The notes beneath the pieces were generated by a model. It was not told the DNA's origin, did not search any database, and was given only the letters and a program-made list of their open reading frames with translations. Below, in pieces: positions 55,838 through 63,717 of a stretch of 64,000 nucleotides of DNA; the stretch's first letter is position 1; each line of letters opens with the position of its first letter. The position numbers were made by a program, and so were the translations under genes. This stretch comes from Paraburkholderia nodosa DSM 21604 (GTDB taxonomy: Bacteria; Pseudomonadota; Gammaproteobacteria; Burkholderiales; Burkholderiaceae), in assembly GCF_000519185.1 (NCBI RefSeq), contig NZ_JAFA01000008.1, positions 186,405 to 250,404 on the forward strand, read 5' to 3'.

Positions 55838-57124
55838 TTATCGATGCAGCCTGAAATCGACGCTTTGCGGCCGTCCTTCGAGCGCAAGCACCGCGCGCTG
55901 CGCGGGTTGCCGGCTCACCACCCTGCCCCGGCTCACGACCGCGAGCCGCGCCGCGCGCAGCCGGATCGCCTCGATGGCGTCGCCCGCGTCGAGCACCACG
56001 AGGTTCGCCGCGCAACCGGGCGCCACGCCGTAGCCTTCGAGGCCGAGGATCGTCGCGGCGTTCACAGTCACCGCGTCGAAGCAGGCGCGCGAGGCGTCGG
56101 TGCCCGTCATTTGCGCGACATGCAGACCCATGTGCGCGACTTCGAGCATGTCGCCCGAGCCGAAGCTGTACCACGGGTCCATCACGCAGTCGTGGCCGAA
56201 CGCCACCGTCACGCCTGCCGCCATCAACTCGGGCACGCGCGTCATGCCGCGGCGCTTCGGGTAGGTATCGGAGCGCCCTTGCAGCGTGATATTGATGAGC
56301 GGATTCGCAATCGCCGCGACACCCGACTCGCGCATGAGCGGTATCAGCTTGCTCACGTAGTAGTTGTCCATCGAATGCATCGACGTGAGATGCGATCCGG
56401 CCACGCGCCCATGCAGGCCTAGCCGATGCGTTTGCGCCGCGAGCGTTTCAATGTGGCGCGAGAGCGGGTCGTCGGATTCGTCGCAATGCATGTCCACACG
56501 CAGGCCCTTGTCGGCGGCGAACTCGCACAGCAGGCGCACCGATTCGGCGCCCTCCGCCATCGTGCGCTCGAAGTGGGGAATGCCGCCCACCACGTCTACG
56601 CCCATCGCGATCGCGCGCTTGAGATTGTCGAATGCACCGGGGCTGCGCAATACGCCATCCTGCGGAAACGCCACGAGCTGGAGATCGAGATACGGCGCGA
56701 CACGGCGCTTCACCTCGAGCAGCGCCTCGACCGCAAGCAGCCGCGCGTCGCACACATCGACGTGAGAGCGAATCGCGAGGAGCCCGCGCGCGACGGCCCA
56801 GTCGCAGTACTGCAGCGCGCGTTCGACGAGCGCCTCCTGCGTGAGATGCGGCTTGAGCTCGCCCCACAGCGCGATGCCCTCCAGCAGCGTGCCCGACGCA
56901 TTCACGCGCGGCAGGCCATACGAGAGCGTGGCGTCCATGTGGAAATGTGCATCGACGAACGGCGCGCTCACGAGCGCACCCGCGGCATCGATCTCCTCGC
57001 GCGCCGCCGTCGTGAGTTGCGGCTCCACCGCGGTAATGCGCCCCGCCTCGATACCGATATCCACCGTGGGACAGCCGGCGGGATGCGCATGCGCGAGCAC
57101 CGCGCGGCGAATGATCAGGTCCAT
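55838..57124 (-). CDS. codA: Cytosine deaminase (amidohydrolase family)
   Basis: A 428-residue metal-dependent amidohydrolase converting cytosine to uracil in pyrimidine salvage; some relatives act on isoguanine or other bases. The metal HxH is H60/H62 in VDAHFHMDATLSYG. The segment SGTLLEGIALWGELKPHLT matches CodA, then RVDMHCDESDDP, VAGSHLTSMHSM and FGHDCVMDPWY. The start DLIIRRAVLAH follows AAGGAGCC. No permease gene (codB) is adjacent. Substrate by family only. Confidence 0.88.
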   Translation of the reverse strand: MDLIIRRAVLAHAHPAGCPTVDIGIEAGRITAVEPQLTTAAREEIDAAGALVSAPFVDAHFHMDATLSYGLPRVNASGTLLEGIALWGELKPHLTQEALVERALQYCDWAVARGLLAIRSHVDVCDARLLAVEALLEVKRRVAPYLDLQLVAFPQDGVLRSPGAFDNLKRAIAMGVDVVGGIPHFERTMAEGAESVRLLCEFAADKGLRVDMHCDESDDPLSRHIETLAAQTHRLGLHGRVAGSHLTSMHSMDNYYVSKLIPLMRESGVAAIANPLINITLQGRSDTYPKRRGMTRVPELMAAGVTVAFGHDCVMDPWYSFGSGDMLEVAHMGLHVAQMTGTDASRACFDAVTVNAATILGLEGYGVAPGCAANLVVLDAGDAIEAIRLRAARLAVVSRGRVVSRQPAQRAVLALEGRPQSVDFRLHR

Positions 57125-57237
57125 CTGCGGCTCCTTGTTCTGGCGTGGCGGCGTGGCGCTTTCGTTTCCGCTCGCGTCGATTCTATCGGCGCCAGAATCG
57201 CGCTGCCAGCGGCGTGGCCCGCAGCCACGCGAAGGCG

Positions 57238-58410
57238 TCACACGAGCGCGCTCGGGCCATCGTCTTCCGCGGGATCGTCGTCGAAGAGCGCGAACTGCCC
57301 GCGCAACGCCGGGTTGTCCTCTTCGAGCCGCACGCCCACGCCGAGCAGACGCACCGCCAGCTTGCGCCGCGCGAGTCCTTTTTCGAGCATCAGGAGCAGG
57401 GTGCGCACATCGGTGGCATCGGCCACGCACTCGACCGTCGTACGCTGGAAGTCGGCGAAGCGGATCTTCACGAAGAGCTTGCGCACCGCGTGCGCGCAAC
57501 CCGCGCGTTCGATGCGCGCGTCGAGCAGCACCGCAAGCCGCTTGAGCTCCTCGCTGCACGCTTCGAGTGTGAGCAGATCGTTCACGTAGGTCGTCTCGAC
57601 GCTCACCGACTTGCGCTCCTGATCGGCGCGCACGGGCCGGTCGTCCATACCGCGCGCGAGTTCGTAGAGCCGCTTGCCGAACACGCCGAAATGCCGGTGC
57701 AGATCGAACAGCGACCACGTGCGCAGTTGCGCGCAGGTGGTGAGCCCGAGGTTTTCGAGCTTCGCCGCCGTGACCTTGCCGACGCCGTGGATCTTGCGCA
57801 CGGGCAGCGCAGCGACGAAGGCATCGACTTCAGGCGGACGCACGACGAAGAGGCCATCGGGCTTGTTCCAGTCCGAGGCGATCTTGGCGATGAACTTGTT
57901 CGGCGCCACGCCGGCCGATACCGTCACGCCCACGGTTTCGCGCACGCGCGCGCGAATTTCCTCGGCGATCAGCGTGGCGCTGCCCTTGCAGCGCGGGGCG
58001 CGCGTGACGTCGAGATAGGCTTCGTCGAGCGAGAGCGGTTCGACGTCGGCGGTGTAGTCGCGGTAGATCGCCATGATCTCGCGCGAGGCGGTGCGGTACT
58101 TCTCCATCGCCGTGGGCAGGATCAGCAGTTCGGGACACTTGCGCATGGCGAGCGCCGACGACATCGCCGAATGAATGCCGAAGCGCCGCGCCTCGTAGTT
58201 GCAGGTGGCGATCACGCCACGCTGGTCGGGCCGGCCGCCCACCGCGAGCGGGCGGCCGCGCAGTGAGGGGTCGTCGCGCATTTCGACCGACGCATAGAAG
58301 CAGTCGCAGTCGCAATGGATGATCTTGCGAGCGGCGGCGGCTAGTGCGGCGGCGGAGCGTCCCGAGTCGGGCGCGGCCGGCGGCGCGAGGTTGGAAGAAG
58401 GCGCGTTCAC
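57238..58410 (-). CDS. dinB: DNA polymerase IV (Y-family)
   Basis: A 390-residue translesion polymerase. It has catalytic DCDCFYASVE near residue 34, VGGRPDQRGVIATCNYEAR, the second acidic motif PLSLDEAYLDVT, a helix-hairpin-helix region (IHGVGKVTAAKLENLG) and the little-finger domain. The C-terminus (ALFDDDPAEDD) has no obvious clamp-binding QxxLF motif. An ATG at 58434 lies inside the LexA box and upstream of the predicted transcript start, so GTG 58410 is chosen. Confidence 0.93.
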   Translation of the reverse strand: MNAPSSNLAPPAAPDSGRSAAALAAAARKIIHCDCDCFYASVEMRDDPSLRGRPLAVGGRPDQRGVIATCNYEARRFGIHSAMSSALAMRKCPELLILPTAMEKYRTASREIMAIYRDYTADVEPLSLDEAYLDVTRAPRCKGSATLIAEEIRARVRETVGVTVSAGVAPNKFIAKIASDWNKPDGLFVVRPPEVDAFVAALPVRKIHGVGKVTAAKLENLGLTTCAQLRTWSLFDLHRHFGVFGKRLYELARGMDDRPVRADQERKSVSVETTYVNDLLTLEACSEELKRLAVLLDARIERAGCAHAVRKLFVKIRFADFQRTTVECVADATDVRTLLLMLEKGLARRKLAVRLLGVGVRLEEDNPALRGQFALFDDDPAEDDGPSALV

Positions 58411-58418
58411 GGTCCCGA

Positions 58419-58438
58419 TACTGTACAAAAACACAGTA
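58419..58438. promoter_or_regulatory. LexA (SOS) box of dinB
   Basis: TACTGTACAAAAACACAGTA: CTGT-N8-ACAG with flanking TA on both sides, fully matching the proteobacterial LexA consensus. It lies between the -35 and -10 of dinB and overlaps the -10. Confidence 0.93.
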
Positions 58439-58448
58439 GTATTTTCAA
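58420..58448 (-). promoter_or_regulatory. Promoter of dinB
   Basis: TTGAAA (58448-58443), 17-bp spacer, TACAGT (58425-58420) on the minus strand. The predicted start of transcription (~58413) is only a few bases before the GTG at 58410. Confidence 0.72.
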
Positions 58449-58575
58449 GACAATTGCCCGTGCCCTTTATCGGCTCCCGTACCGCTTCGGATCGGCCAGA
58501 CCGTCACTGGACTGCTGGCTGCGCGGGCCTATACTCGTGCGGACTGAACAGGCCACGAGAGCGAGGAACGAATCG

Positions 58576-59283
58576 ATGAAAACGATCGGCGTGATTGGGG
58601 GGATGAGCTGGGAATCATCGGCCGAGTATTACCGGCTGCTGAACCGCCACGCGAAGGCGCGTCTGGGCGGCCATCACAACGCGCGCAGCCTGATGGTGAC
58701 CGTGGACTTCGCGCAGGTCGAAGCGCTCCAGCGCGCGGGCGACTGGGACGCGCTAGGCGTGCAGATGGCCGAGGCCGCGCAACAGCTCGAACGCGGCGGC
58801 GCCGATATCGTGCTGCTTGCGACGAACACGATGCACCGCGTGCGCGCGGCGATCGAGGCGACGATCTCGATCCCCTTCCTGCATATCGCGGACCCGACCG
58901 GCCAGGCGCTGCGCGCCGCGGGATTCACGCGAGCGGGCCTGCTCGGCACGCGCTACACGATGGAACAGGACTTCTACGTGGGGCGATTGCGCGAGGCGCA
59001 CGGTATCGAAGCGATCGTGCCGAACGAACACGATCGCGCGGACGTGCACCGCATCATCTACGACGAGCTGTGTCACGGCAACGTGGATGGGCAATCGCGG
59101 CGCGTGTATCAGCGCGTGATCGAAGACCTCGCGGCACGCGGCGCGCAGGCGGTCATTCTCGGCTGCACGGAAATCACGCTGCTAATCGGACAGAAGGATT
59201 CGGCACTGCCGGTGTTCGACACCACCGCGTTGCACGCGCAGGCCGCGGTGGACTGGGCGATTGGAAGCGAGGCAGGCGCTTAG
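58576..59283 (+). CDS. Aspartate/glutamate racemase family protein (YgeA-like)
   Basis: A 235-residue protein resembling E. coli YgeA: MKTIGVIGGMSWESSAEYY at the start, LLGTRYTMEQDFY, and the second catalytic Cys in ILGCTEITLL. The first catalytic Cys of two-base racemases, found in CTNTMH-type motifs, is Ala here (LLATNTMHRV). The protein may not racemise amino acids, or may do so with another base. The start at 58576 is preceded by GCGAGGAACG. It is flanked by dinB (divergent) and tRNA-fMet (convergent). Confidence 0.85.
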   Translation: MKTIGVIGGMSWESSAEYYRLLNRHAKARLGGHHNARSLMVTVDFAQVEALQRAGDWDALGVQMAEAAQQLERGGADIVLLATNTMHRVRAAIEATISIPFLHIADPTGQALRAAGFTRAGLLGTRYTMEQDFYVGRLREAHGIEAIVPNEHDRADVHRIIYDELCHGNVDGQSRRVYQRVIEDLAARGAQAVILGCTEITLLIGQKDSALPVFDTTALHAQAAVDWAIGSEAGA

Positions 59284-59313
59284 CGATGCGTTCGCTGTAG
59301 CTTCGAGAGGCAG

Positions 59314-59341
59314 AAAACAAAAAACCCGCTCAGAGCGGGTT
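59314..59341 (-). terminator. Terminator for tRNA-fMet, possibly also for the racemase-like gene
   Basis: AACCCGCT / AGCGGGTT (8-bp stem, 3-nt loop). On the minus strand it is followed by a long T-rich tail (TTTTTTGTTTTC), 37 nt after the tRNA 3' end. Confidence 0.83.
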
Positions 59342-59377
59342 CGTTGATTGGCACGAGGCCTTGCTGCTTAAGACGTT

Positions 59378-59454
<77 letters not shown>

Positions 59455-59470
59455 TCCGTCAGAGAAAAGA

Positions 59471-59499
59471 ATTATAGGGTGCCGGGATCACTCCGTCAA
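59471..59499 (-). promoter_or_regulatory. Strong promoter of tRNA-fMet
   Basis: TTGACG (59499-59494), exact 17-bp spacer, TATAAT (59476-59471); transcription should begin near 59464, about 10 nt before the mature tRNA. Confidence 0.9.
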
Positions 59500-59592
59500 G
59501 GGTCTTTTTCACACGATCGAAACATCGCGCGTTCGGACACCGTCGGGCAGGCAATCGCGACACGAGAATTACTTCGGATACCCTGGCAAATT

Positions 59593-60135
59593 TCACCACG
59601 CCTGCGCGGGTTCCACCAGCGCCCGCACTTCTTCCGCCCAGGCAAGCCACATCTCTTGCGTATGGATGCCCGCCTTGAGGATCGCGTACTGCAACTGCTG
59701 CCCGCGCGTGAGCGAAGCCGCGCCGAAATCGCGCTGCTCGATCTCCCGATAGGTCGCGAGCCGCGCGCGATTTTCTTCGATGAGCCGCGCGAGTTCCTCC
59801 GCGAGGCCGAGCGGCCCGATCACAGCATCGGCGCGCAGCTTGAGCAGAAACACGTTGCGCGAGTCGAGGTCGAGCGCCGTCTCGCGCACCCAGCGCGCCA
59901 CTTCATCGCGTCCCACAGGCAACACGCAATACACCTTCTTGCGCGACGCGGCGGCCGTCTCGTCCTCGATGACCGACACCCACCCCGCCTCGACCATGCG
60001 GCCCAACTCGCGATAGATCTGCTGATGGGTGGCGTGCCAGAAGTAGCCGATCGCGCGATCGAAGCGGCGCGCGAGGTCGTAGCCCGACGAAGGCTTTTCC
60101 AGCAAGGCGATGAGAATGGCATGCGGCGTCGACAT
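59593..60135 (-). CDS. PadR-family transcriptional regulator
   Basis: A 180-residue regulator. The N-terminal PadR winged helix (HAILIALLEKPSSGYDLARRF, YRELGRMVEAGWV, KKVYCVL) is followed by a C-terminal helical dimer domain (Vir_Reg/PadR_C type). It is divergent from a nitronate monooxygenase gene; an inverted repeat between them is a likely operator. PadR proteins usually respond to phenolic or drug-like ligands; the ligand here is unknown. Confidence 0.92.
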   Translation of the reverse strand: MSTPHAILIALLEKPSSGYDLARRFDRAIGYFWHATHQQIYRELGRMVEAGWVSVIEDETAAASRKKVYCVLPVGRDEVARWVRETALDLDSRNVFLLKLRADAVIGPLGLAEELARLIEENRARLATYREIEQRDFGAASLTRGQQLQYAILKAGIHTQEMWLAWAEEVRALVEPAQAW

Positions 60136-60195
60136 GCGGCGATTCTAAACCACGCCCCGCCCGATGCCGGATCTGTTGCGGATCGAATTTTTCCA

Positions 60196-60215
60196 CTATG
60201 CAACTGGTTGCATAG
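60196..60215. promoter_or_regulatory. Inverted-repeat operator between padR-like and nitronate monooxygenase genes
   Basis: CTATGCAACTGGTTGCATAG: two 9-bp arms (CTATGCAAC / GTTGCATAG) around TG. The ATGCA-type arms resemble PadR sites. It overlaps the -35 of the candidate promoter of the oxygenase gene. Confidence 0.75.
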
Positions 60216-60236
60216 TTTCGACGGCTTTGCTATGTT
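60208..60236 (+). promoter_or_regulatory. Candidate promoter of the nitronate monooxygenase gene
   Basis: TTGCAT (60208-60213), 17-bp spacer, TATGTT (60231-60236); the -35 is the right arm of the inverted repeat. Confidence 0.6.
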
Positions 60237-60323
60237 TGAGCCTGCCAGCCGGCGCGCACGCCGGCGCATCGAATCACGCGACGGCAGCCGCACCCGGCGG
60301 CCGCCCCAGTCAAGGAGATATGG

Positions 60324-61325
60324 ATGTCCCTGCCCGCCGTGCTGCGCCGCGGCCTGTCGATTCCGGTCGTCGGCTCGCCCCTCTTCATCATTTCGAATCC
60401 CGATCTCGTGATCGCCCAGTGCAAGGCGGGCGTCGTCGGCTCGTTCCCCGCGCTCAATGCGCGCCCCGAGCACGTGCTCGGCGAATGGCTGGACCGCATC
60501 ACCACCGAACTCGCCGACTACAACGCGAAGCACCCGGACGCCCCGGCGGCGCCCTTCGCCGTCAACCAGATCGTGCACAAGTCGAACGACCGCCTCGAGC
60601 ACGACCTTGGCGTGTGCGCCCAATACAAGGTGCCGATCGTCATCACGTCGCTCGGCGCGCGCGAAGAGGTCAACCATGCGATCCACGCATGGGGCGGCAT
60701 CGTGCTGCACGACGTCATCAACAACACGTTCGCGAAGAAGGCCATCGAGAAAGGCGCGGACGGCCTGATCGCCGTGGCCGCCGGTGCGGGCGGCCATGCG
60801 GGCACGCTCTCGCCGTTCGCCCTCATCCACGAGATTCGCGAATGGTTCGACGGCCCTCTGCTGCTGTCGGGCGCGATCGGCAACGGCAACGCGATTCTCG
60901 CGGCGCAGGCGGCGGGCGCCGATCTCGCCTATATCGGCTCGGCGTTCATCGCCACGCATGAAGCGAATGCCATCGACGCGTACAAGCAAATGATCGTCGA
61001 GGGCGGCGCGGGCGATATCGTGTACTCGAATCTCTTCACGGGCGTGCACGGCAACTATCTGCGCCAGAGCATCGTGGCGAGCGGTCTCGATCCGGAGGCG
61101 CTGCCGCAGTCGGATCCGTCGGCGATGAATTTCGGCTCGACGCGCGTGAAGCCGTGGAAGGACATCTGGGGCTCGGGCCAGGGCATTGGCGCGGTGAAGA
61201 GCATCCTGCCGGCAGCTGAACTCATCGCGCGTTTGCAGCGCGAATACGAGGCGGCGCGCGTGCGTCTGGGCGTGATCGCCGCGCCGCAAGCCGAGGAACA
61301 AACGGCGGAACAAGCCGCGCTTTGA
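60324..61325 (+). CDS. NAD(P)H-dependent flavin oxidoreductase / nitronate monooxygenase family
   Basis: A 333-residue FMN-dependent TIM-barrel enzyme (2-nitropropane dioxygenase family). It shows PVVGSPLFIISNPDLVIAQCKAGVVGSFPALNAR at residues ~13-46, VAAGAGGHAG for FMN phosphate binding, and LSGAIGNGNAILAAQAAGADLAYIGSAF. The substrate may be a nitronate or another compound. An AGGAG ribosome-binding site (CAAGGAGATATGG) precedes the start. Likely controlled by the divergent PadR-like protein. Confidence 0.9.
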   Translation: MSLPAVLRRGLSIPVVGSPLFIISNPDLVIAQCKAGVVGSFPALNARPEHVLGEWLDRITTELADYNAKHPDAPAAPFAVNQIVHKSNDRLEHDLGVCAQYKVPIVITSLGAREEVNHAIHAWGGIVLHDVINNTFAKKAIEKGADGLIAVAAGAGGHAGTLSPFALIHEIREWFDGPLLLSGAIGNGNAILAAQAAGADLAYIGSAFIATHEANAIDAYKQMIVEGGAGDIVYSNLFTGVHGNYLRQSIVASGLDPEALPQSDPSAMNFGSTRVKPWKDIWGSGQGIGAVKSILPAAELIARLQREYEAARVRLGVIAAPQAEEQTAEQAAL

Positions 61326-61389
61326 TGCGCGGCGTGAGGCGGGAGCGATCATGCCGCGTCCGCCTCGCCTCGTGATGAACCGCCGCGTT

Positions 61390-62010
61390 TTATGCGCGCA
61401 ACTTCACGCGCGCGATTTCCTCCTCGACATCGCGCAACTGATCCTTGCCGAAGTACATTTCCTCGCCGACGAAGAACGTCGGCGAACCGAACGCGCCGCG
61501 CTCGAACGCCGACTGCGTGTTCGCAAGCAGCGCGGCTTTCACATCGGCGTCCTGAATCGCCGTTTCGAACGCCGTGGCGTCGAGGCCGTCCGCCTCGAGC
61601 GCCGCGCGGATCACGACGGGGTCGTCCATCTTGAGGCCCTCTTCCCACATGTGCGCGAACATGCGGTCCACGTAGCGCTCGAACGTGCCGAAGCGCCGCG
61701 CCGCAATTGCGCCGCGCATGATCTGCAACGTGTTCACGGGGAAGTGCGGATTGTGCCGATAGGCCGTCAGCCCATGCCGCTCGATGAAGCGCCGCATCTC
61801 GATCATCATGAACTTGCGCTTGTTCTCGATGTCCGCGAACGCCTCGGCCGGCGAGCGATTGCCGCTCAGCTTGAAAAGGCCGCCAAGCAGGATCGGCACA
61901 TACTCGAAACGCACCTGCTGGCGCGCTTCGATGCCGCCGATCACCTTGTGGCACAGGTAAGCGTTAGGACTACCGAAGTCGAACAGAAACTGCACCTTGA
62001 TGTCAGCCAT
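61390..62010 (-). CDS. 2-hydroxychromene-2-carboxylate isomerase family protein (DsbA-like fold)
   Basis: A 206-residue thioredoxin-superfamily protein of the kappa-GST/HCCA-isomerase group: VQFLFDFGSPNAYLCHKV with the Ser/Pro-Asn active site instead of CxxC, FVPV-like FEYVPILLGGLFKLSG, NTLQIMRGA and C-terminal AFGSPTFFVGEEMYFGKDQL. The family isomerises 2-hydroxychromene-2-carboxylate in naphthalene breakdown, but many members lie outside such pathways, as here. It is convergent with the oxygenase gene. Confidence 0.9.
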   Translation of the reverse strand: MADIKVQFLFDFGSPNAYLCHKVIGGIEARQQVRFEYVPILLGGLFKLSGNRSPAEAFADIENKRKFMMIEMRRFIERHGLTAYRHNPHFPVNTLQIMRGAIAARRFGTFERYVDRMFAHMWEEGLKMDDPVVIRAALEADGLDATAFETAIQDADVKAALLANTQSAFERGAFGSPTFFVGEEMYFGKDQLRDVEEEIARVKLRA

Positions 62011-62110
62011 CGTGTCTCCCTTATGTGAATACGCGCGCCTTTGCCCGGGCGCGCCGACGTCCTAAGATACCTGAAACCGGGCCGCTGTAATCGACAGTGA
62101 GACAAGCACC

Positions 62111-62839
62111 ATGACGCAAAAGAAAGCCGTACTGGTAATCGGCGCAGGCGACGCCACCGGAGGCGCCATCGCGCGCCGCTTCGCACGCGAGGGCTACATT
62201 GCATGCGTGACGCGCCGCAATGCCGACAAACTCGCGCCGCTCGTCGCGCAGATCGAAGCCGAGGGCGGCGAAGCGCACGCCTTCGGCTCGGACGCGCGCA
62301 AGGAAGAGGACATGATCGCGCTGTTCGCGGACATCGAGACGCGCATCGCGCCCATTGAGGTGGCGATCTTCAACATCGGCGCGAATGTGCGCTTCGGCAT
62401 TACCGAAACCACGGCGCGCGTCTATCACAAGGTCTGGGAAATGGCCTGTTTCGCCGGGTTCCTGATGGGCCGCGAAGCCGCAAAAGTCATGCTGCCGCGC
62501 GAGCGCGGTTCGATCTTCTTCACGGGCGCCACCGCGAGCCTGCGCGGGCGCGAGGGCTTCGCGGCGTTCTCGGGCGCGAAGCACGCGCTGCGCGCCCTCG
62601 CCCAGTCGATGGCGCGCGAACTCGGGCCGCAGGGCATTCACGTCGGGCAGATCATTGTCGATGGCGCGATCGACACCGAGTTCATCCGCGAGAATTTTCC
62701 CGAACGCTACAAGCTCAAGGAACGCGACGGCATCCTGAACCCCGAGCACATCGCCGACGCCTACTGGACACTGCACCAGCAGCCGCGCGATGCCTGGACG
62801 CACGAACTCGATCTGCGGCCGTGGCTGGAGCCATGGTGA
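62111..62839 (+). CDS. SDR-family protein with Phe in place of catalytic Tyr
   Basis: A 242-residue Rossmann-fold short-chain dehydrogenase-like protein. The cofactor motif is VIGAGDATGGAIARRFA near the N-terminus, IFNIGANVRFG stands for the NNAG motif, and the Ser/Thr position is in FFTGATASLRG. The YxxxK catalytic motif reads FSGAK here (GFAAFSGAKHALRAL), so the proton-donating Tyr is absent. The C-terminal IIVDGAIDTEFI is shared by a distinct SDR subgroup. Enzymatic role unknown. Confidence 0.9.
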   Translation: MTQKKAVLVIGAGDATGGAIARRFAREGYIACVTRRNADKLAPLVAQIEAEGGEAHAFGSDARKEEDMIALFADIETRIAPIEVAIFNIGANVRFGITETTARVYHKVWEMACFAGFLMGREAAKVMLPRERGSIFFTGATASLRGREGFAAFSGAKHALRALAQSMARELGPQGIHVGQIIVDGAIDTEFIRENFPERYKLKERDGILNPEHIADAYWTLHQQPRDAWTHELDLRPWLEPW

Positions 62840-62922
62840 GGGAACTGTTGCCCGCTTTGCGAAGCAGGCGATAATGGCGCCGAAGTGCACCGAACGCACA
62901 CCGTCACCCTATCGAGCCTCAC

Positions 62923-63708
62923 ATGAAAATCGCCACGTGGAACGTCAACTCCCTCAAGGTCCGTCTGCAGCACGTCATCGACTGGCTCAACGAGAGCAAG
63001 ACCGACGTGCTCTGCCTCCAGGAACTCAAGCTCACCGACGACAAGTTCCCGCGCGCCGATCTCGAGGCGCACGGCTATCGCAGCTGGTTCGCGGGCCAGA
63101 AGACCTATAACGGCGTGGGCATCCTCGTGCGCGAAGGCCTGTTCGTCGACGAAGCCACGGTCGTGCGCAACATTCCGGGCTTCGAAGATCCGCAGCAGCG
63201 CGTGATCGCCACGACCATCGGCGATGTGCGCGTGGTGAGCGCGTACTTCCCGAACGGCCAGGCGCCCGGCACCGAGAAGTTCGCGTACAAGCTGCAATGG
63301 CTCGACGCCATGCACGACTGGCTCGCGCAGGAGATGCAGCGCTACCCGAAGCTCGCGCTGCTCGGCGACTACAACATCGCGCCCGAAGACCGCGACGTGC
63401 ACGACCCGAAGGCCTGGGAAGGCCAGAACCTCGTCTCGCCCGAAGAGCGCGCGCAGTTTCGCCGCCTGATCGAACTGGGTTTCGTCGATGCGTTCCGCCA
63501 GTTCGAGCAGCCCGAAAAGCTCTTCACGTGGTGGGACTATCGCATGTTCGCGTTTCGCCGCAACGCGGGCTTGCGCATCGACCATATCCTGCTCTCACCC
63601 GCGCTTGCCGGGCACCTCACCGCGTGCGAAGTGGACAAGGTGCCGCGCAAGTGGGAACAGCCGTCCGATCACACGCCGGTGATCGCCACGCTCGATATCG
63701 CGGGCTGA
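62923..63708 (+). CDS. xth: Exodeoxyribonuclease III
   Basis: A 261-residue AP endonuclease / 3'-5' exonuclease of the EEP fold. It shows MKIATWNVNSLKVRL, the metal Glu in CLQELKL, GVGILVRE, LLGDYNIAPEDRDVHDP, WWDYRMFAFRRNAGLRIDHIL and the catalytic His in PSDHTPVIA. Full length. It follows the SDR gene by 83 bp. It acts in base-excision repair. Confidence 0.97.
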   Translation: MKIATWNVNSLKVRLQHVIDWLNESKTDVLCLQELKLTDDKFPRADLEAHGYRSWFAGQKTYNGVGILVREGLFVDEATVVRNIPGFEDPQQRVIATTIGDVRVVSAYFPNGQAPGTEKFAYKLQWLDAMHDWLAQEMQRYPKLALLGDYNIAPEDRDVHDPKAWEGQNLVSPEERAQFRRLIELGFVDAFRQFEQPEKLFTWWDYRMFAFRRNAGLRIDHILLSPALAGHLTACEVDKVPRKWEQPSDHTPVIATLDIAG

Positions 63709-63717
63709 ACGCGAGCC

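Noticed and set aside
57125..57718. Upstream extension of the codA frame into dinB
   Set aside because: It overlaps dinB coding sequence on the same strand; the ATG at 57124 has a good ribosome-binding site and matches the CodA N-terminus.
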